From an uncultured Flavobacteriales bacterium (GTDB lineage: Bacteria > Bacteroidota > Bacteroidia > Palsa-965), in NCBI GenBank assembly GCA_903873905.1, contig CAIQQJ010000062.1:1-46854 (forward strand): a stretch of 46,854 nt of DNA. The letters are read 5' to 3'. The first letter of the stretch is position 1. Every line of letters starts with the position of its first letter. The notes under the pieces were generated by a model. That model saw only the letters and a program-made list of their open reading frames with translations, ran no database searches and was not told the DNA's origin. Shown one piece after another: positions 1 to 7,381 of the stretch. The translations under genes and the position numbers were made by a program.

Positions 1-4
1 TCAT

Positions 5-12
5 TAACTTTG
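5..12 (+). promoter_or_regulatory. Bacteroidota -7 box (TAACTTTG) ahead of the tRNA pair
   Basis: TAACTTTG matches the Bacteroidota housekeeping consensus TAnnTTTG. It lies 19 bases before the first tRNA-like copy, so a transcript would run through the broken copy into the intact tRNA-Arg. The -33 region lies outside the window. Assignment by motif and position only. Confidence 0.5.
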
Positions 13-30
13 CCCTCGCATTCAAAAAAT

Positions 31-109
31 GCACCTGTAGCTCAACTGGATAGAGCATCGGTTTTTCCCGGAGGGACTCCTTCGGAGCTAAACCGAGAGT
101 TGCGTGTTC
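31..109 (+). pseudogene. Broken tRNA-Arg copy with 22-base insertion in the anticodon loop
   Basis: Bases 31-65 are identical to the 5' half of the intact tRNA-Arg at 130-203 (acceptor 5' strand, D arm, 5' anticodon stem). Then 22 extra bases (66-87) interrupt the anticodon loop next to the anticodon. The insert can fold as CTCC-TTC-GGAG. After it the tRNA resumes with CTAAACCGA. The variable loop and 5' T-stem (97-109) have about three mismatches, and the sequence then runs into a T tract. The 3' T-stem strand and the 3' acceptor strand are missing, so it cannot form a complete tRNA. A decaying tandem duplicate is the simplest reading. Confidence 0.8.
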
Positions 110-129
110 TTTTTTTATACTATTTTTTT

Positions 130-203
130 GCACCTGTAGCTCAACTGGATAGAGCATCGGTTTTCTAAACCGACGGTTTCGTGTTCGAGTCACGACAGGT
201 GTA
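130..203 (+). tRNA. tRNA-Arg (anticodon TCT)
   Basis: A full cloverleaf can be drawn. Acceptor GCACCTG (130-136) pairs with CAGGTGT (196-202) with a G-U at the end, and the discriminator is A203. The anticodon arm is TCGGT/ACCGA with loop TTTCTAA, giving anticodon TCT, which reads AGA/AGG. The T arm is TCGTG/CACGA with loop TTCGAGT. CCA is not encoded. A near-copy with a disrupted anticodon loop sits just upstream. Confidence 0.93.
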
Positions 204-209
204 CTCGGT

Positions 210-247
210 AAATCCTCAATAAATTATATTTGTTGAGGATTTTTTTG
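210..247 (+). terminator. Rho-independent terminator after tRNA-Arg
   Basis: A perfect 10-bp inverted repeat, AAATCCTCAA (210-219) and TTGAGGATTT (233-242), is followed by a run of T. It starts six bases after the tRNA, so the tRNA unit is closed before the next gene. Confidence 0.85.
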
Positions 248-294
248 ATAGAAACCAACAGCAACCAAATCCAATTTTTAATTTTATTACCTCA

Positions 295-310
295 TGTGAC
301 TAATGTTACA
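295..310 (+). promoter_or_regulatory. Candidate Crp/Fnr-family operator
   Basis: TGTGAC-TAAT-GTTACA is an imperfect dyad (five of six positions symmetric) of the Crp/Fnr type. Its centre (302.5) falls about 41 bases before the start expected from the -7 box at 332-339, which is the classical class II activator position. Seen: dyad and spacing. Inferred: activator and target. Confidence 0.45.
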
Positions 311-331
311 AATCAGAAGTGCCGTTATGAC

Positions 332-339
332 TACGTTTG
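332..339 (+). promoter_or_regulatory. -7 box TACGTTTG for the CoA-disulfide reductase gene
   Basis: Matches TAnnTTTG and lies 24 bases before the ATG at 364. It excludes a start codon at the TTG at 337, which overlaps the box. Confidence 0.6.
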
Positions 340-363
340 TATCATAATTACAAAATCAAGACT

Positions 364-2046
364 ATGAAATATCTAATTATAGGAGCAGTTGCAGGAGGAG
401 CTAGCACTGCAGCAAGATTGAGAAGATTGGATGAACAGGCTGAAATTGTTCTTTTCGAAAAAGGAGAATATATTTCTTATGCCAATTGTGGTTTGCCCTA
501 TTACATTGGTGATGTAATTAAAAATAGAAATTCATTGTTGATCCAAACCGCAACCTCATTCAATCAAAGATTCAATGTTGATGTGCGAACAATGACAGAG
601 GTTATTGCCATTAATCCTGCAACAAAAACGATAACGGCATTAAATCACAAAACAGGAAAAAGTTTCGATGAGACGTATGACAAATTGGTTTTGTCACCTG
701 GTGCTGAACCCATGCGCCCTCCTCTTCCTGGAATTGCCAATGATGGCATTTTCACACTGAGAAATGTTGCGGACACTGACTATATCAAAGCATACGTACA
801 AAAGAAGAATGTAAAAAAAGCAGTTGTGATTGGTGCTGGGTTTATCGGATTGGAAATGGCTGAAAATCTGCACGACCTTGGTTTGGAAGTTTCAATCATT
901 GAAATGGGAAATCAAATATTGGCTCCTTTGGATTTTCCAATTGCTGCAATTGTTCAACAACACATTCGTTCAAAAGGAGTCAACTTGCTTCTCAATAATG
1001 CAGTTGCTTCGTTCGAGAAAACGGATTCGAATCTAAAAGTGATTCTAAAAAGTGGTGAAGCATTGGATGCAGATATTGTATTGCTTTCAATTGGTGTCAA
1101 ACCTGATACAAAATTGGCAATCAATGCTGGTCTTAAACTTGGGAATGCAAAAGGAATTTGGGTCAATGAATATTTGCAAACTTCTGATCCAGATATTTAT
1201 GCAGTTGGTGATGCGATTGAATTTGAGAATCCAATTACCAAACAATCCATGAATACTTATTTGGCTGGTCCTGCCAACAAGCAAGGAAGAATTTGTGCCA
1301 ATAACATTGTTTTAGGCAATAAGCAAAAATACAACGGTGCAATTAATACTGCAATTGTAAAAGTGTTTGACATGACCATTGCAACTGCGGGAACTGCATC
1401 TAAGAATCTGACCAAAGCGGAAATTAAGCATGTCGTTTCTACAACGAGTAGCGGTTCGCATGCCGGCTATTATCCGGGTGCAAAACAAATGAGCATTCAA
1501 ATTGCTTTTTCTCCGGAAGACGGGAAAATTTTCGGTGCGCAGATTGCAGGTTATGATGGTGTGGATAAACGAATTGATATTTTGTCTTCCGCAATACAAA
1601 GAGGAAGTACAATTTATGAATTGACAGAATTTGAACATGCTTATGCCCCACCCTATTCGTCTGCGAAAGATCCTGTTAACATGGCAGGTTTTGTTGCGGA
1701 AAATATTTTATCGGGAAAACTAAGTGTTTTCTATTGGAATGAATTTGATAAAGTTTCTGCCAATGATATTTTACTCGATGTCAGAAATAAAGATGAATTT
1801 GAAAGAGGTTCAATTGCCAATGCAATAAATATTCCAGTCGATTCTCTTCGAGAGAGATTAGGTGAATTAGACAAAAACAAAAACATTTTCATTTATTGTC
1901 AAATTGGATTGAGAGGATATCTTGCTCATCGAATTCTAAAACAAGTTGGCTTCACGAAAGTTTTAAATATGTCCGGTGGATATCAATTATGGGAAATTTG
2001 CAATAAGGAAATGAAGTTGTCAGAACCTTCGAAAGTATTGAGCTAA
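364..2046 (+). CDS. CoA-disulfide reductase-like flavoprotein fused to a rhodanese domain
   Basis: 560-residue cytoplasmic FAD/NAD(P)H disulfide reductase with a C-terminal sulfurtransferase domain. Visible: N-terminal FAD-binding motif GAVAGGA (7-13); the single redox Cys42 in NCGLPYYIG, as in CoA-disulfide reductases and NADH oxidases; a second dinucleotide fold GAGFIG (157-162); the FAD-contact motif YAVGDA (279-284); and a rhodanese domain (about 460-550) with active loop CQIGLR and Cys512. The family (CoADR-RHD) reduces CoA disulfide or polysulfide/persulfide using NAD(P)H; the fusion suggests persulfide handling. The ATG at 364 is chosen because it directly begins the FAD fold and the upstream in-frame TTG overlaps the promoter box. 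It looks monocistronic and may be controlled by the Crp/Fnr-like site at 295-310. The exact substrate is not decidable from sequence. Confidence 0.9.
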   Translation: MKYLIIGAVAGGASTAARLRRLDEQAEIVLFEKGEYISYANCGLPYYIGDVIKNRNSLLIQTATSFNQRFNVDVRTMTEVIAINPATKTITALNHKTGKSFDETYDKLVLSPGAEPMRPPLPGIANDGIFTLRNVADTDYIKAYVQKKNVKKAVVIGAGFIGLEMAENLHDLGLEVSIIEMGNQILAPLDFPIAAIVQQHIRSKGVNLLLNNAVASFEKTDSNLKVILKSGEALDADIVLLSIGVKPDTKLAINAGLKLGNAKGIWVNEYLQTSDPDIYAVGDAIEFENPITKQSMNTYLAGPANKQGRICANNIVLGNKQKYNGAINTAIVKVFDMTIATAGTASKNLTKAEIKHVVSTTSSGSHAGYYPGAKQMSIQIAFSPEDGKIFGAQIAGYDGVDKRIDILSSAIQRGSTIYELTEFEHAYAPPYSSAKDPVNMAGFVAENILSGKLSVFYWNEFDKVSANDILLDVRNKDEFERGSIANAINIPVDSLRERLGELDKNKNIFIYCQIGLRGYLAHRILKQVGFTKVLNMSGGYQLWEICNKEMKLSEPSKVLS

Positions 2047-2080
2047 TGTGCTGATGTGCTAATGTGCTGATGTGCTGATG
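2043..2080. repeat. Short tandem repeat (TGTGCTGA/TGTGCTAA, about 4 units)
   Basis: Four to five copies of a TGTGCTGA/TGTGCTAA-like unit begin right after the stop codon of the flavoprotein gene, in the 44-base space before the end of a convergent gene. No hairpin terminator is visible here. It resembles the other intergenic microsatellites of this window but uses a different unit. Confidence 0.75.
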
Positions 2081-2090
2081 AAACGTAAGA

Positions 2091-3173
2091 TCATCTTTTC
2101 TTTTTTCTTGGTTCTGGCAATGAGTAAAACCTCTTTGTAAATCCATTTTCACCGCCACAATAAAAAATGGTTGCTCCATAAGTACCATTATTTTTACCGA
2201 CCGTTTTTCGAATTGTATTGGATCGGCAACACATCATATCCAGTTCCCATTGCTTTCCTTCATTATATGAATAGATTGCTTGAAAAGTCCCTGTCGCTAA
2301 TATTCCTTTTTTAACGGAGATATATTCAACACATGAAAAATATCCTTGCACAGGTTGATTTGGGCTTGTCCAAGATTTTCCTCCATCACTCGTTGTGAAA
2401 TAATTATTTCCCCATAGAGTATCATTCAAATAATCTCCTCCCACAATTATTCCATTCAACGTATCACTAAATGCAATTGAAAAAATTCCTTGAGAAGGTT
2501 TTCCTTGTAGAATTGGCGTATCAAAAACTTCCCAATGATGTCCATAATCTCGTGAATGCCAAAGTCGAGAAACAATTCCACCTGTTGCAATGAAAATTTG
2601 TCCATTAGGTAAAGTGCGAATGGTTGTTCCACTGGCTGCGAATGCGGCTTCTCCATTTTGCAATTGTGGTCGATCGTCAAAAGGAATTTCTTTCCAGGTT
2701 TTTCCACCATCGAATGTTTCGGACAAATACATTTTTCCATTAACAGGATCACCGAAAATCATTCCATGTTTATTATCACCCGAAGGGTCAAGCCAAAAAT
2801 CAATTCCATCAAAAAACATTGCGCTGTCTTTGCTAATAAAAGAAACGCTCCATTTTTTCCCACCGTTCCTAGTAATTAATATTGTAGCAGGAAATCCTGC
2901 ATTCGCAATCACTGCATTATTTTTATCAAACGCATAAATGCTTCTGAAATCAGATTTCTCAAATCCCTTTACACGATTCCATTTCCATTTTCTCCCTCCG
3001 TCATAAGAATTTCCAATCAACCCTTTCTGCCCACTCATCCAAATCACATTTTCATTCACAACACTCAAGCCACGAAAACCTTTCTTAACACTGTCTGCCA
3101 ATTGCGCAGGAGTTTGTGCGAAAAGAATTGAAGTAATTGAGAAAAATAAAAACAGAAAGAATTTTTTTTTCAT
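2091..3173 (-). CDS. Secreted Ycf48/BNR-type beta-propeller protein
   Basis: 360 residues with a clear Sec signal peptide (MKKKFFLFLFFSITSILFAQ). The mature part consists of propeller-type repeats with Asp-box-like motifs: SYDGGRKWKW, TRNGGKKWSV, TFDGGKTWKEI, SRDYGHHWEVF and TSDGGKSWTS. This is the pattern of Ycf48/HCF136-related and sialidase-like propellers, often annotated only as oxidoreductase or YCF48-related. Ycf48 in phototrophs is an assembly factor; nothing here supports photosynthesis, so the role in this heterotroph-like genome is unknown. No lipobox or sorting domain is present, so periplasmic or extracellular location is inferred. It stands alone, convergent with the flavoprotein gene. 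Confidence 0.75.
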   Translation of the reverse strand: MKKKFFLFLFFSITSILFAQTPAQLADSVKKGFRGLSVVNENVIWMSGQKGLIGNSYDGGRKWKWNRVKGFEKSDFRSIYAFDKNNAVIANAGFPATILITRNGGKKWSVSFISKDSAMFFDGIDFWLDPSGDNKHGMIFGDPVNGKMYLSETFDGGKTWKEIPFDDRPQLQNGEAAFAASGTTIRTLPNGQIFIATGGIVSRLWHSRDYGHHWEVFDTPILQGKPSQGIFSIAFSDTLNGIIVGGDYLNDTLWGNNYFTTSDGGKSWTSPNQPVQGYFSCVEYISVKKGILATGTFQAIYSYNEGKQWELDMMCCRSNTIRKTVGKNNGTYGATIFYCGGENGFTKRFYSLPEPRKKKR

Positions 3174-3224
3174 GATCGTAATGAAACTGATTCGCCAAGA
3201 ATTTCCTTAATTTGGAATGTGTAT

Positions 3225-3347
3225 TGAAGTAACGAAAAAAAAAGCCACGGAGGCACAGAGACACGGAGATTTCTACTTTACCAATCTTTCATTTCGTAAC
3301 TTTAAACTTTCAAACTTTTCAACCTTCCAACCTTTCAACTCATTATT
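3225..3347. repeat. Dispersed GCCACGGAGGCACAGAG repeat plus CTTTCAAC-type microsatellite
   Basis: 3241-3270 holds the phrase GCCACGGAGGCACAGAGACA, which in frame gives the peptide ATEAQRHG. I recall that peptide as a recurrent spurious N-terminus in unrelated genomes. 3300-3340 follows with degenerate CTTTCAAAC/CTTTCAACC units. Together they fill the space between the propeller gene and the aldo/keto reductase and extend the latter's reading frame artificially. Confidence 0.65.
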
Positions 3348-3348
3348 T

Positions 3349-4314
3349 ATGGAAATGCAATATCGCCGATTAGGCAAAAGTGGTTTACAGGTAAGTGTAT
3401 TATCGTTTGGTTCTTGGGTAACATTCGGATCGCAAATTGGCGATGATGTTGCGGAGAAATGCATGAAACTCGCTTATGATAATGGCGTGAATTTTTTCGA
3501 TAATGCCGAAGCTTATGCCAGTGGAAAATCGGAAGAAGTGATGGGGAATATTCTGAAGAAGATGAATTGGGATCGTTCCAGCTATGTTGTTTCCACAAAA
3601 GTTTTCTGGGGTGGAAAAAAACCAAATCAATTGGGACTTTCACGCAAACATATTTTTGACGCTTGTCATAATGGATTGAAACGTTTGCAAGTGGATTATC
3701 TCGATTTGTATTTCTGCCATCGCCCGGATCCAAATACGCCGATAGAAGAAACCGTTCGTGCCATGAGTGATTTAATTTCACAGGGGAAAGTTTTGTATTG
3801 GGGAACTTCAGAATGGAGTGCTGCACAAATTGAAGAGGCCTATCAAATTGCAGAAGATTTTAATTTGAATCCTCCCACAATGGAGCAACCACAATACAAT
3901 TTATTTAATCGGGATCGTTTTGAAATTGAATATGCTCCACTTTACCACGACCGAGGAATGGGAACCACAATTTGGTCCCCAACCGCATCTGGATTGCTTA
4001 CAGGAAAATACAACACAGGAACTCCTGACGACACGCGCATTTCTCGTCCGGGGATGGAATGGTTGAAAGAGAAATTGGTTGGGCCAGATTCAAAAGTAAA
4101 TCTTGAGAAAGCAAAAAAATTCACTGCACTTGCAAAAGAATTGGGAGTATCAGGAGCTTGTCTGTCCATTGCTTGGGTAATCAAAAACCCTAATGTAAGT
4201 ACTGCAATTCTTGGCGCTTCGAAAGTGGAACAGTTGGAAGAAAATTTGAAAACCTTAGAGGTACTTCCGCTATTGACAGATGAAGTGATGAAAAAGATTG
4301 AGCTGATCTTTTAA
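3349..4314 (+). CDS. Aldo/keto reductase (Kv-beta/YghZ-like)
   Basis: 321-residue cytoplasmic NADPH-dependent oxidoreductase with a TIM-barrel fold. The catalytic tetrad is visible: Asp51 and Tyr56 in FFDNAEAYASGKSEE, Lys84 in VVSTKVF and His124 in YFCHRPDP. WSPTASGLLTGKYN, the following loop and the C-terminal GASKVEQLEENL (NADPH-binding) place it in the potassium-channel beta-subunit-like branch, which reduces aldehydes and ketones such as methylglyoxal. The open frame extends upstream to 3217, but those 44 residues are translated repeat DNA; the ATG at 3349 begins the conserved strand MEMQYRRLGKSGL. A second ATG at 3355 is equally possible. No partner gene; substrate unknown. Confidence 0.92.
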   Translation: MEMQYRRLGKSGLQVSVLSFGSWVTFGSQIGDDVAEKCMKLAYDNGVNFFDNAEAYASGKSEEVMGNILKKMNWDRSSYVVSTKVFWGGKKPNQLGLSRKHIFDACHNGLKRLQVDYLDLYFCHRPDPNTPIEETVRAMSDLISQGKVLYWGTSEWSAAQIEEAYQIAEDFNLNPPTMEQPQYNLFNRDRFEIEYAPLYHDRGMGTTIWSPTASGLLTGKYNTGTPDDTRISRPGMEWLKEKLVGPDSKVNLEKAKKFTALAKELGVSGACLSIAWVIKNPNVSTAILGASKVEQLEENLKTLEVLPLLTDEVMKKIELIF

Positions 4315-4343
4315 TACAAACTTTTCTGAAATACTATTTTTGA

Positions 4344-4412
4344 AAGTTGATGTTTGATGTTTGATTGTATTTATCCCTTCAATCAACCATCTACTATCAA
4401 AAATCAAAAATC
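4344..4412. repeat. TGATGTTTGATG microsatellite with TTGATTG hairpin
   Basis: GTTGATGTTTGATGTTTGAT is a three-unit tandem repeat, followed by TTGATTG (4358-4364) and CAATCAA (4377-4383), which can pair, then by ATCAAAAATCAAAAATCA. It fills the convergent gap between the aldo/keto reductase and the cation transporter. The hairpin lacks a T tract on either side, so it is not a standard terminator. Confidence 0.5.
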
Positions 4413-5394
4413 ATTTACTGTTGATGCTGTGTTTGGAATCGGGAAGCATATTGGCTTCAGTCCATTCCAACTTTTTCACTTGTTCTGATTTTCTTTCAGG
4501 ACAATTCTGCACAGCACAAATCGCACAACTTTGTGTAAGGCATGGATCGGCATGAATGAAGAACTCTATCTCTGCACCAATCTCTTTTGCAATTAATTTT
4601 TCCACTGCATCCACTTCATCATGTGATTTCTCCAATGAAAGATACCAAGGAAGTGTAATGTGCGCATCAACATGCAAACCGGAACCATATTTCAGAATCC
4701 GAAGGTTGTGCATATCAATCCAATTGTCCCTTCTGTTATTGTTCAGGATCGTAATGAGTTGATTTATTTTTTCCTGATCCTGTTCATCCAAAAGACTTCC
4801 AAAAGATTCACGGACGATTTTATATCCAGTATAAAAAATATAAAGTCCAAATACAATTGCAAGCGCATTATCAATTTGAATCCATCCAGTGAAATGAATT
4901 AGAAAAAGTCCAATTACCAAACCTATGCTGGAAACAGTATCGGAAATTAAATGCCTTCCATTCGCTTGCATCAAGGCGGAATGTTGGTCCTTCCCTCTCT
5001 TCACAAGAAAATATCCCATCAAAAAATTACAAATACCAGCAGCTCCTGATAAATAAGCTCCAACATCTGCTTTTGGAATGGCGTGAGGTGAAATAAAACC
5101 AAGAATGGATTGATAAATAATAAATCCTCCTGCAAGGAAAATCAATGCCCCTTCGAATCCTGCAGAAACAAATTCAATTTTACCATGACCATAAGGATGG
5201 TCCTCATCGCGTGGACGAGCTGCATAAGTGATGCTGAATAAGGCAAAAGCTCCTGCAACAACATTTACAATACTCTCTAATGCATCTGTAAAAATTGCAT
5301 TTGATTTTGTGATCCACCAGGCAAAAAACTTTACGCACAACAATGCAATACTAAAAAGAAGCATTAGTCGCATTATTTTTACTTTCCCTTGCAT
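4411..5394 (-). CDS. Cation diffusion facilitator (CDF) transporter
   Basis: 327-residue inner-membrane metal/proton antiporter of the CDF family (Zn2+, Fe2+, Co2+ or Mn2+ efflux). Six hydrophobic segments lie in the first 200 residues. The intramembrane metal site is suggested by Asp in FTDALESIVN (TM2) and His/Asp in HLISDTVSS (TM5), and the family loop DHPYGHGKIEF is present. The C-terminal cytoplasmic domain (about 205-300) carries HVDAHITLPW, followed by an unusual cysteine-rich tail (CLTQSCAICAVQNC) that could bind metal. An in-frame GTG at 5412 would add six residues; I prefer the ATG at 5394. It is last in the run of minus-strand genes headed by nrnA, 84 bases after an FKBP gene, so co-transcription is possible. 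Metal specificity cannot be called. Confidence 0.88.
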   Translation of the reverse strand: MQGKVKIMRLMLLFSIALLCVKFFAWWITKSNAIFTDALESIVNVVAGAFALFSITYAARPRDEDHPYGHGKIEFVSAGFEGALIFLAGGFIIYQSILGFISPHAIPKADVGAYLSGAAGICNFLMGYFLVKRGKDQHSALMQANGRHLISDTVSSIGLVIGLFLIHFTGWIQIDNALAIVFGLYIFYTGYKIVRESFGSLLDEQDQEKINQLITILNNNRRDNWIDMHNLRILKYGSGLHVDAHITLPWYLSLEKSHDEVDAVEKLIAKEIGAEIEFFIHADPCLTQSCAICAVQNCPERKSEQVKKLEWTEANMLPDSKHSINSK

Positions 5395-5478
5395 GGTATT
5401 ATTTACAGACACAGTTCACAAGATTAAAATATTACCAATTTCAGAAAAAAAAACAGCCAATGACAAAATGGGGTTTTA

Positions 5479-6336
5479 TTATTTAACGTTCACCAATTGA
5501 ACATCAAATACCAATGTTGCCTTTGCGGGAATGATTGGAGGTCTTCCTCCTGCGCCATAAGCAAGTTCATAAGGAATAATCAATTTTGCTTTATCACCTT
5601 TATGCAACAACGCAATCCCTTCATCCCAGCCCTTAATAACTCGTCCTTGTCCAAGTGGAAAATCAAAAGGAGTTCCGCGTTCCACAGAAGAATCAAACAT
5701 GGATCCATCTAATAAATATCCACTGTAATGAACTGAAACAGTTTGTCCAAGTTTTGGCATGATGCTATCACGATGCGTTTCAAACATTACGACTTTCAAA
5801 CCACTTGCAGTAGTAATGGTATCTTTCCCTTTCGCATCCCAAGGACTTGGAGGTGAAACAACATCAAGTACTTCAACAATAAAAATCAAGGTGCTGTTTG
5901 CAGGAATGGCTCCGTTTGTACGCGCACCATAGCCATATTTTGCTGGAATCGTCATGATGGCTTTATCTCCGCCATGCAAATGAACAATTACAGAATCCCA
6001 TCCAGGAATTACTTCATGTTTAAAAAGTTTAAATGTAAACGGAGTATTTCCATGGCGCGACGAGGCATCGAAAATTGTATCATTCGGAAGTTTTCCAGTA
6101 TACAACATTGACAAATGATCACCTGGTTTTGCTGCCGGCCCATTTCCTTTTGCTGTAATGGTATATTCAATTCCATCACTGAGTTTCACAACAACAGGAT
6201 TTTTCACAACTTGACTTGTGTATTTTCTTTTTACACCATCAGAAGCTGCAACAGTTTTATCCTTGTGCTTGAAAAGATTGCATGCAGCAGTTGAAGCAAT
6301 CGCAACAATCAGAATTATCGGAATAAATCGTTTCAT
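5479..6336 (-). CDS. Exported two-domain FKBP-type prolyl isomerase
   Basis: 285 residues with a signal sequence ending in STAAC, a weak lipobox (Cys19), so a periplasmic or outer-membrane lipoprotein is likely. It has two complete FKBP domains, about 51-158 and 177-285. Both keep the catalytic-pocket residues: Phe89-Asp90, Trp113 and YGYGA in the first; Phe214-Asp215, Trp237 and LAYGAGG in the second; both have the flap Pro-containing segment (AIPANSTLIF, IIPAKATLVF). FKBP enzymes isomerise prolyl peptide bonds and can act as folding helpers. It is the fifth and last FKBP gene of the array, 26 bases after the previous one, and the only one in which every FKBP domain looks fully canonical. 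Confidence 0.9.
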   Translation of the reverse strand: MKRFIPIILIVAIASTAACNLFKHKDKTVAASDGVKRKYTSQVVKNPVVVKLSDGIEYTITAKGNGPAAKPGDHLSMLYTGKLPNDTIFDASSRHGNTPFTFKLFKHEVIPGWDSVIVHLHGGDKAIMTIPAKYGYGARTNGAIPANSTLIFIVEVLDVVSPPSPWDAKGKDTITTASGLKVVMFETHRDSIMPKLGQTVSVHYSGYLLDGSMFDSSVERGTPFDFPLGQGRVIKGWDEGIALLHKGDKAKLIIPYELAYGAGGRPPIIPAKATLVFDVQLVNVK

Positions 6337-6362
6337 GAAATTTTATTTAAATTATTTTGAAA

Positions 6363-7352
6363 TTATTTTGTTTTCGCACCTACAATTTCAACTTCGAAAA
6401 TACGGGTAAGACCGTCATTGTATCCAAGACGTGGAGGAAGAATAAAAATTGCTTTCGTTCCAATTTTCATTTTTGATATGCACATGTTAAAACCAGAAAT
6501 CAATCTGGTATCACCTAATTGAAAAGTCATAGGTTGCTGATCAGGGAAAAGATTATTAGAATCGAAAATTGTTCCGTCGAGATATTTCCCTGTATAGCGC
6601 AAGCTTACAATAGCACCATTTTGCAAAACATCACCAATACCAGCAGTAGTTTCCATATAAAATACGCCATCATTATCGGGATTTCTAGGACCTTTCCAGG
6701 TATTCTTAATATAGTTGGACAGTAAATCGAAATCCTTTTCTTTCAGCATAGGCTCTTTCACTTTTGCACTATCATGAATCGGTTTTATTTCCGCCATGAT
6801 TTTCTGCATTTCTTCCTGTTGCTTTTGTTTTTCTAATTGTTGTTTCTGATTTTCAGCATCTGCTTTTGCCTGTATCTCTGCTACTTTCCCTTTTGTATAT
6901 ATGCTGTCGATCTTTACTGAAAACCCGAGGTATTTCATTGAATCGAATTTAGGTTCGAATCCAAATTCTTTCGGATAATATTTTTTCAAGGAATCAAGGC
7001 TTACAAAAAATGATGCGCTATCACCAATATGAAGTTTCAAAAAGAAATCTTGAAAATCTCCTTTGAATAAGGGTTGTGCAATTCGCAAAGGATAGGAGGC
7101 AGAATTTGTAGCCTTATTGATATCAATGAAAACAGAATCATATTCCGTTTTGAATTTCATTTTCACAAATATGGCACCGCCCGTATCAACTGGGATAAGG
7201 CTTGTGCCTTTTACATGCAATAGAAAATAGGAATTCCCCTCACATTTTTGATATCCAGGGAATTTTTTCTTTCCTCCTTTTGAAAAAGAAGAAAACGCAA
7301 TCACCAGAATTGCCACTGTTGTGAGTAACAAAAATTGATGATTGCGTTTCAT
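6363..7352 (-). CDS. Exported FKBP-like protein, flap-less, with degenerate N-terminal domain
   Basis: 329 residues with a Sec signal (MKRNHQFLLLTTVAILVIAF) but no lipobox cysteine, unlike its neighbours. Residues about 34-150 look like a degenerate FKBP fold (FPGYQKCEGNSYFLLHVKG, then LHIGDSASFFVSLDSL). A charged helical linker follows (QKQQLEKQKQQEEMQK). The C-terminal FKBP domain (about 228-326) keeps Phe263-Asp264 but has Phe288 in place of the pocket Trp, and it goes straight from LGYNDG to LTRIFEVEI, so the usual 80s-loop with its IPP segment is missing. It is closely similar along its whole length to the next upstream gene, so the pair arose by tandem duplication. Isomerase activity is uncertain; a chaperone or scaffold role is possible. 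Confidence 0.82.
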   Translation of the reverse strand: MKRNHQFLLLTTVAILVIAFSSFSKGGKKKFPGYQKCEGNSYFLLHVKGTSLIPVDTGGAIFVKMKFKTEYDSVFIDINKATNSASYPLRIAQPLFKGDFQDFFLKLHIGDSASFFVSLDSLKKYYPKEFGFEPKFDSMKYLGFSVKIDSIYTKGKVAEIQAKADAENQKQQLEKQKQQEEMQKIMAEIKPIHDSAKVKEPMLKEKDFDLLSNYIKNTWKGPRNPDNDGVFYMETTAGIGDVLQNGAIVSLRYTGKYLDGTIFDSNNLFPDQQPMTFQLGDTRLISGFNMCISKMKIGTKAIFILPPRLGYNDGLTRIFEVEIVGAKTK

Positions 7353-7381
7353 GAAAATATTTTTAATTCGATTCGAAAATA

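Noticed and set aside
31-110. Functional intron-containing tRNA
   Set aside because: The insert is not at the canonical intron position, is far too short for a group I intron, and the 3' T-stem and acceptor strands are missing.
2091-3173. Photosystem II assembly factor
   Set aside because: The Ycf48-like repeats are shared by many propeller proteins and nothing else in the window points to phototrophy.
3217-3348. N-terminal extension of the aldo/keto reductase
   Set aside because: The 44 residues are translated repeat DNA (ATEAQRHG and Phe/Ser/Asn-rich microsatellite) and the conserved fold begins at 3349.
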